Assembly (NCBI GenBank): GCA_947372535.1
Contig: CANBUA010000272.1
Coordinates: 1 to 6,240, forward strand
DNA: 6,240 nucleotides
Direction of reading: 5' to 3'
Origin: Burkholderiales bacterium
Lineage (GTDB): Bacteria > Pseudomonadota > Gammaproteobacteria > Burkholderiales > Burkholderiaceae
Shown one piece after another: positions 5,840 through 6,240 of this stretch (its first letter is position 1; each line of letters starts with the position of its first letter). Made by a program: the position numbers and the translations under genes. The notes beneath the pieces are model-generated. The model ran no database searches and was not told the DNA's origin. It saw only the letters and a list, made by a program, of their open reading frames with translations.

Positions 5840-6240
5840 CACTGCAACGGCCTCTCGTAATGGGCGTTGAATTGCCCGCTGCCTTGCAGGAACAGCAAAC
5901 GGCGAAACAGTTCGGCCACGCCTTGGAGCGCCAGCAATGCAAAACCCGCGGGAATGGCGGCCTTGATGGGCCAGCGAATCAGACCGCCGGCGCTGGGAGA
6001 GACCTCCTGCTGCTGCCAGGACTCGACCACAAAAGGCCAGGCCTGGGTGCTCACGAACAAGCACAGCGGCAAAAGCACCAGCAGGATGCCGACCACGTCG
6101 ATCCAGGCCTTGGTGCGCTCGCTCAGGCCGCCGAACACCACGTCGACGCGCACATGCTCATTGAGCTTGAGCAACATGGGCGCACCGGCGAACACGGCCA
6201 TGCCAAAGAGGTACCACTGCACCTCCAGCCAGGCGTTGGA
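5839..6240 (-). CDS. dctQ: TRAP transporter small permease subunit (DctQ), C-terminal part (cut by window edge)
   Basis: The last 133 residues of a DctQ protein; the N-terminus lies beyond the right edge, since the frame stays open to the last base with no good start (the codon at 6222 is GTG inside a conserved motif). DctQ is a four-helix membrane protein that pairs with DctM and is needed for docking of the receptor. Diagnostic is the sequence EVQWYLFGMAVF, then LKLNEHVRVDVVFGGLSER, the classic DctQ signature. Two more hydrophobic segments follow (IDVVGILLVLLPLCLFV and WPIKAAIPAGFALLALQGVA), then FRRLLF and the end HYERPLQ. It overlaps dctM by one base, so the two form one operon read leftward from a promoter outside the window. 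Confidence 0.93.
   Translation of the reverse strand, partial: SNAWLEVQWYLFGMAVFAGAPMLLKLNEHVRVDVVFGGLSERTKAWIDVVGILLVLLPLCLFVSTQAWPFVVESWQQQEVSPSAGGLIRWPIKAAIPAGFALLALQGVAELFRRLLFLQGSGQFNAHYERPLQ

Noticed and set aside
4550..5860. 436-codon plus-strand frame over dctM
   Set aside because: His/Gln/Asp-rich low-complexity translation typical of antisense to a hydrophobic membrane protein; dctM on the minus strand is certain.
5840..6064. Extension of dctM upstream of 5839
   Set aside because: The extra 75 codons lie wholly inside dctQ in another frame; the TGATG overlap at 5837-5841 is the natural coupled start.

Overview
The window reads as chromosomal DNA of a GC-rich betaproteobacterium, most likely Burkholderiales (Comamonadaceae, or a Sphaerotilus/Leptothrix/Aquabacterium-like relative). 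This is inferred from the strong preference for G or C in third codon positions, the darP-pmbA divergent pair, a VPEP-type PEP-CTERM surface protein and a COG4663/4664/4665-class TRAP transporter. No rRNA, tRNA, CRISPR array, insertion sequence or phage gene was seen.

Layout from left to right. (1) The start of darP (yjgA, ribosome maturation) lies on the minus strand and is cut by the left edge. (2) pmbA (tldE, partner of the TldD protease) lies on the plus strand, with only about 42 bp between the two divergent starts. (3) A 188-bp spacer carries several G-run/C-run hairpins and a 20-bp near-palindrome. (4) A 269-aa secreted PEP-CTERM protein follows, with a strong Shine-Dalgarno sequence and a very structured 3' end that finishes in a compound rho-independent terminator. 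(5) A TRAP transporter solute-binding protein (dctP type, 359 aa, Tat-like signal) is read from a recognisable sigma-70-type promoter. (6) An 82-aa hypothetical membrane protein with a CPQC motif follows; its stop codon lies inside a 14-bp tandem duplication. (7) A bidirectional terminator separates it from (8) the minus-strand dctM and dctQ genes (TRAP large and small permeases), which overlap at TGATG; dctQ runs off the right edge.

How the genes relate. darP and pmbA are housekeeping genes in a conserved neighbourhood. The TRAP receptor and the two TRAP permeases together would make a complete Na+-coupled uptake system, probably for a small 2-oxo acid, hydroxy acid or aromatic carboxylate. 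Here the receptor is in a separate transcription unit facing the permeases, not in the usual P-Q-M operon. The PEP-CTERM protein needs an exosortase that is not encoded here.

No clearly novel multi-gene system was found. The points most worth following are the split TRAP locus, the small CPQC membrane protein with its duplicated 3' end, and the structured flanks of the PEP-CTERM gene.
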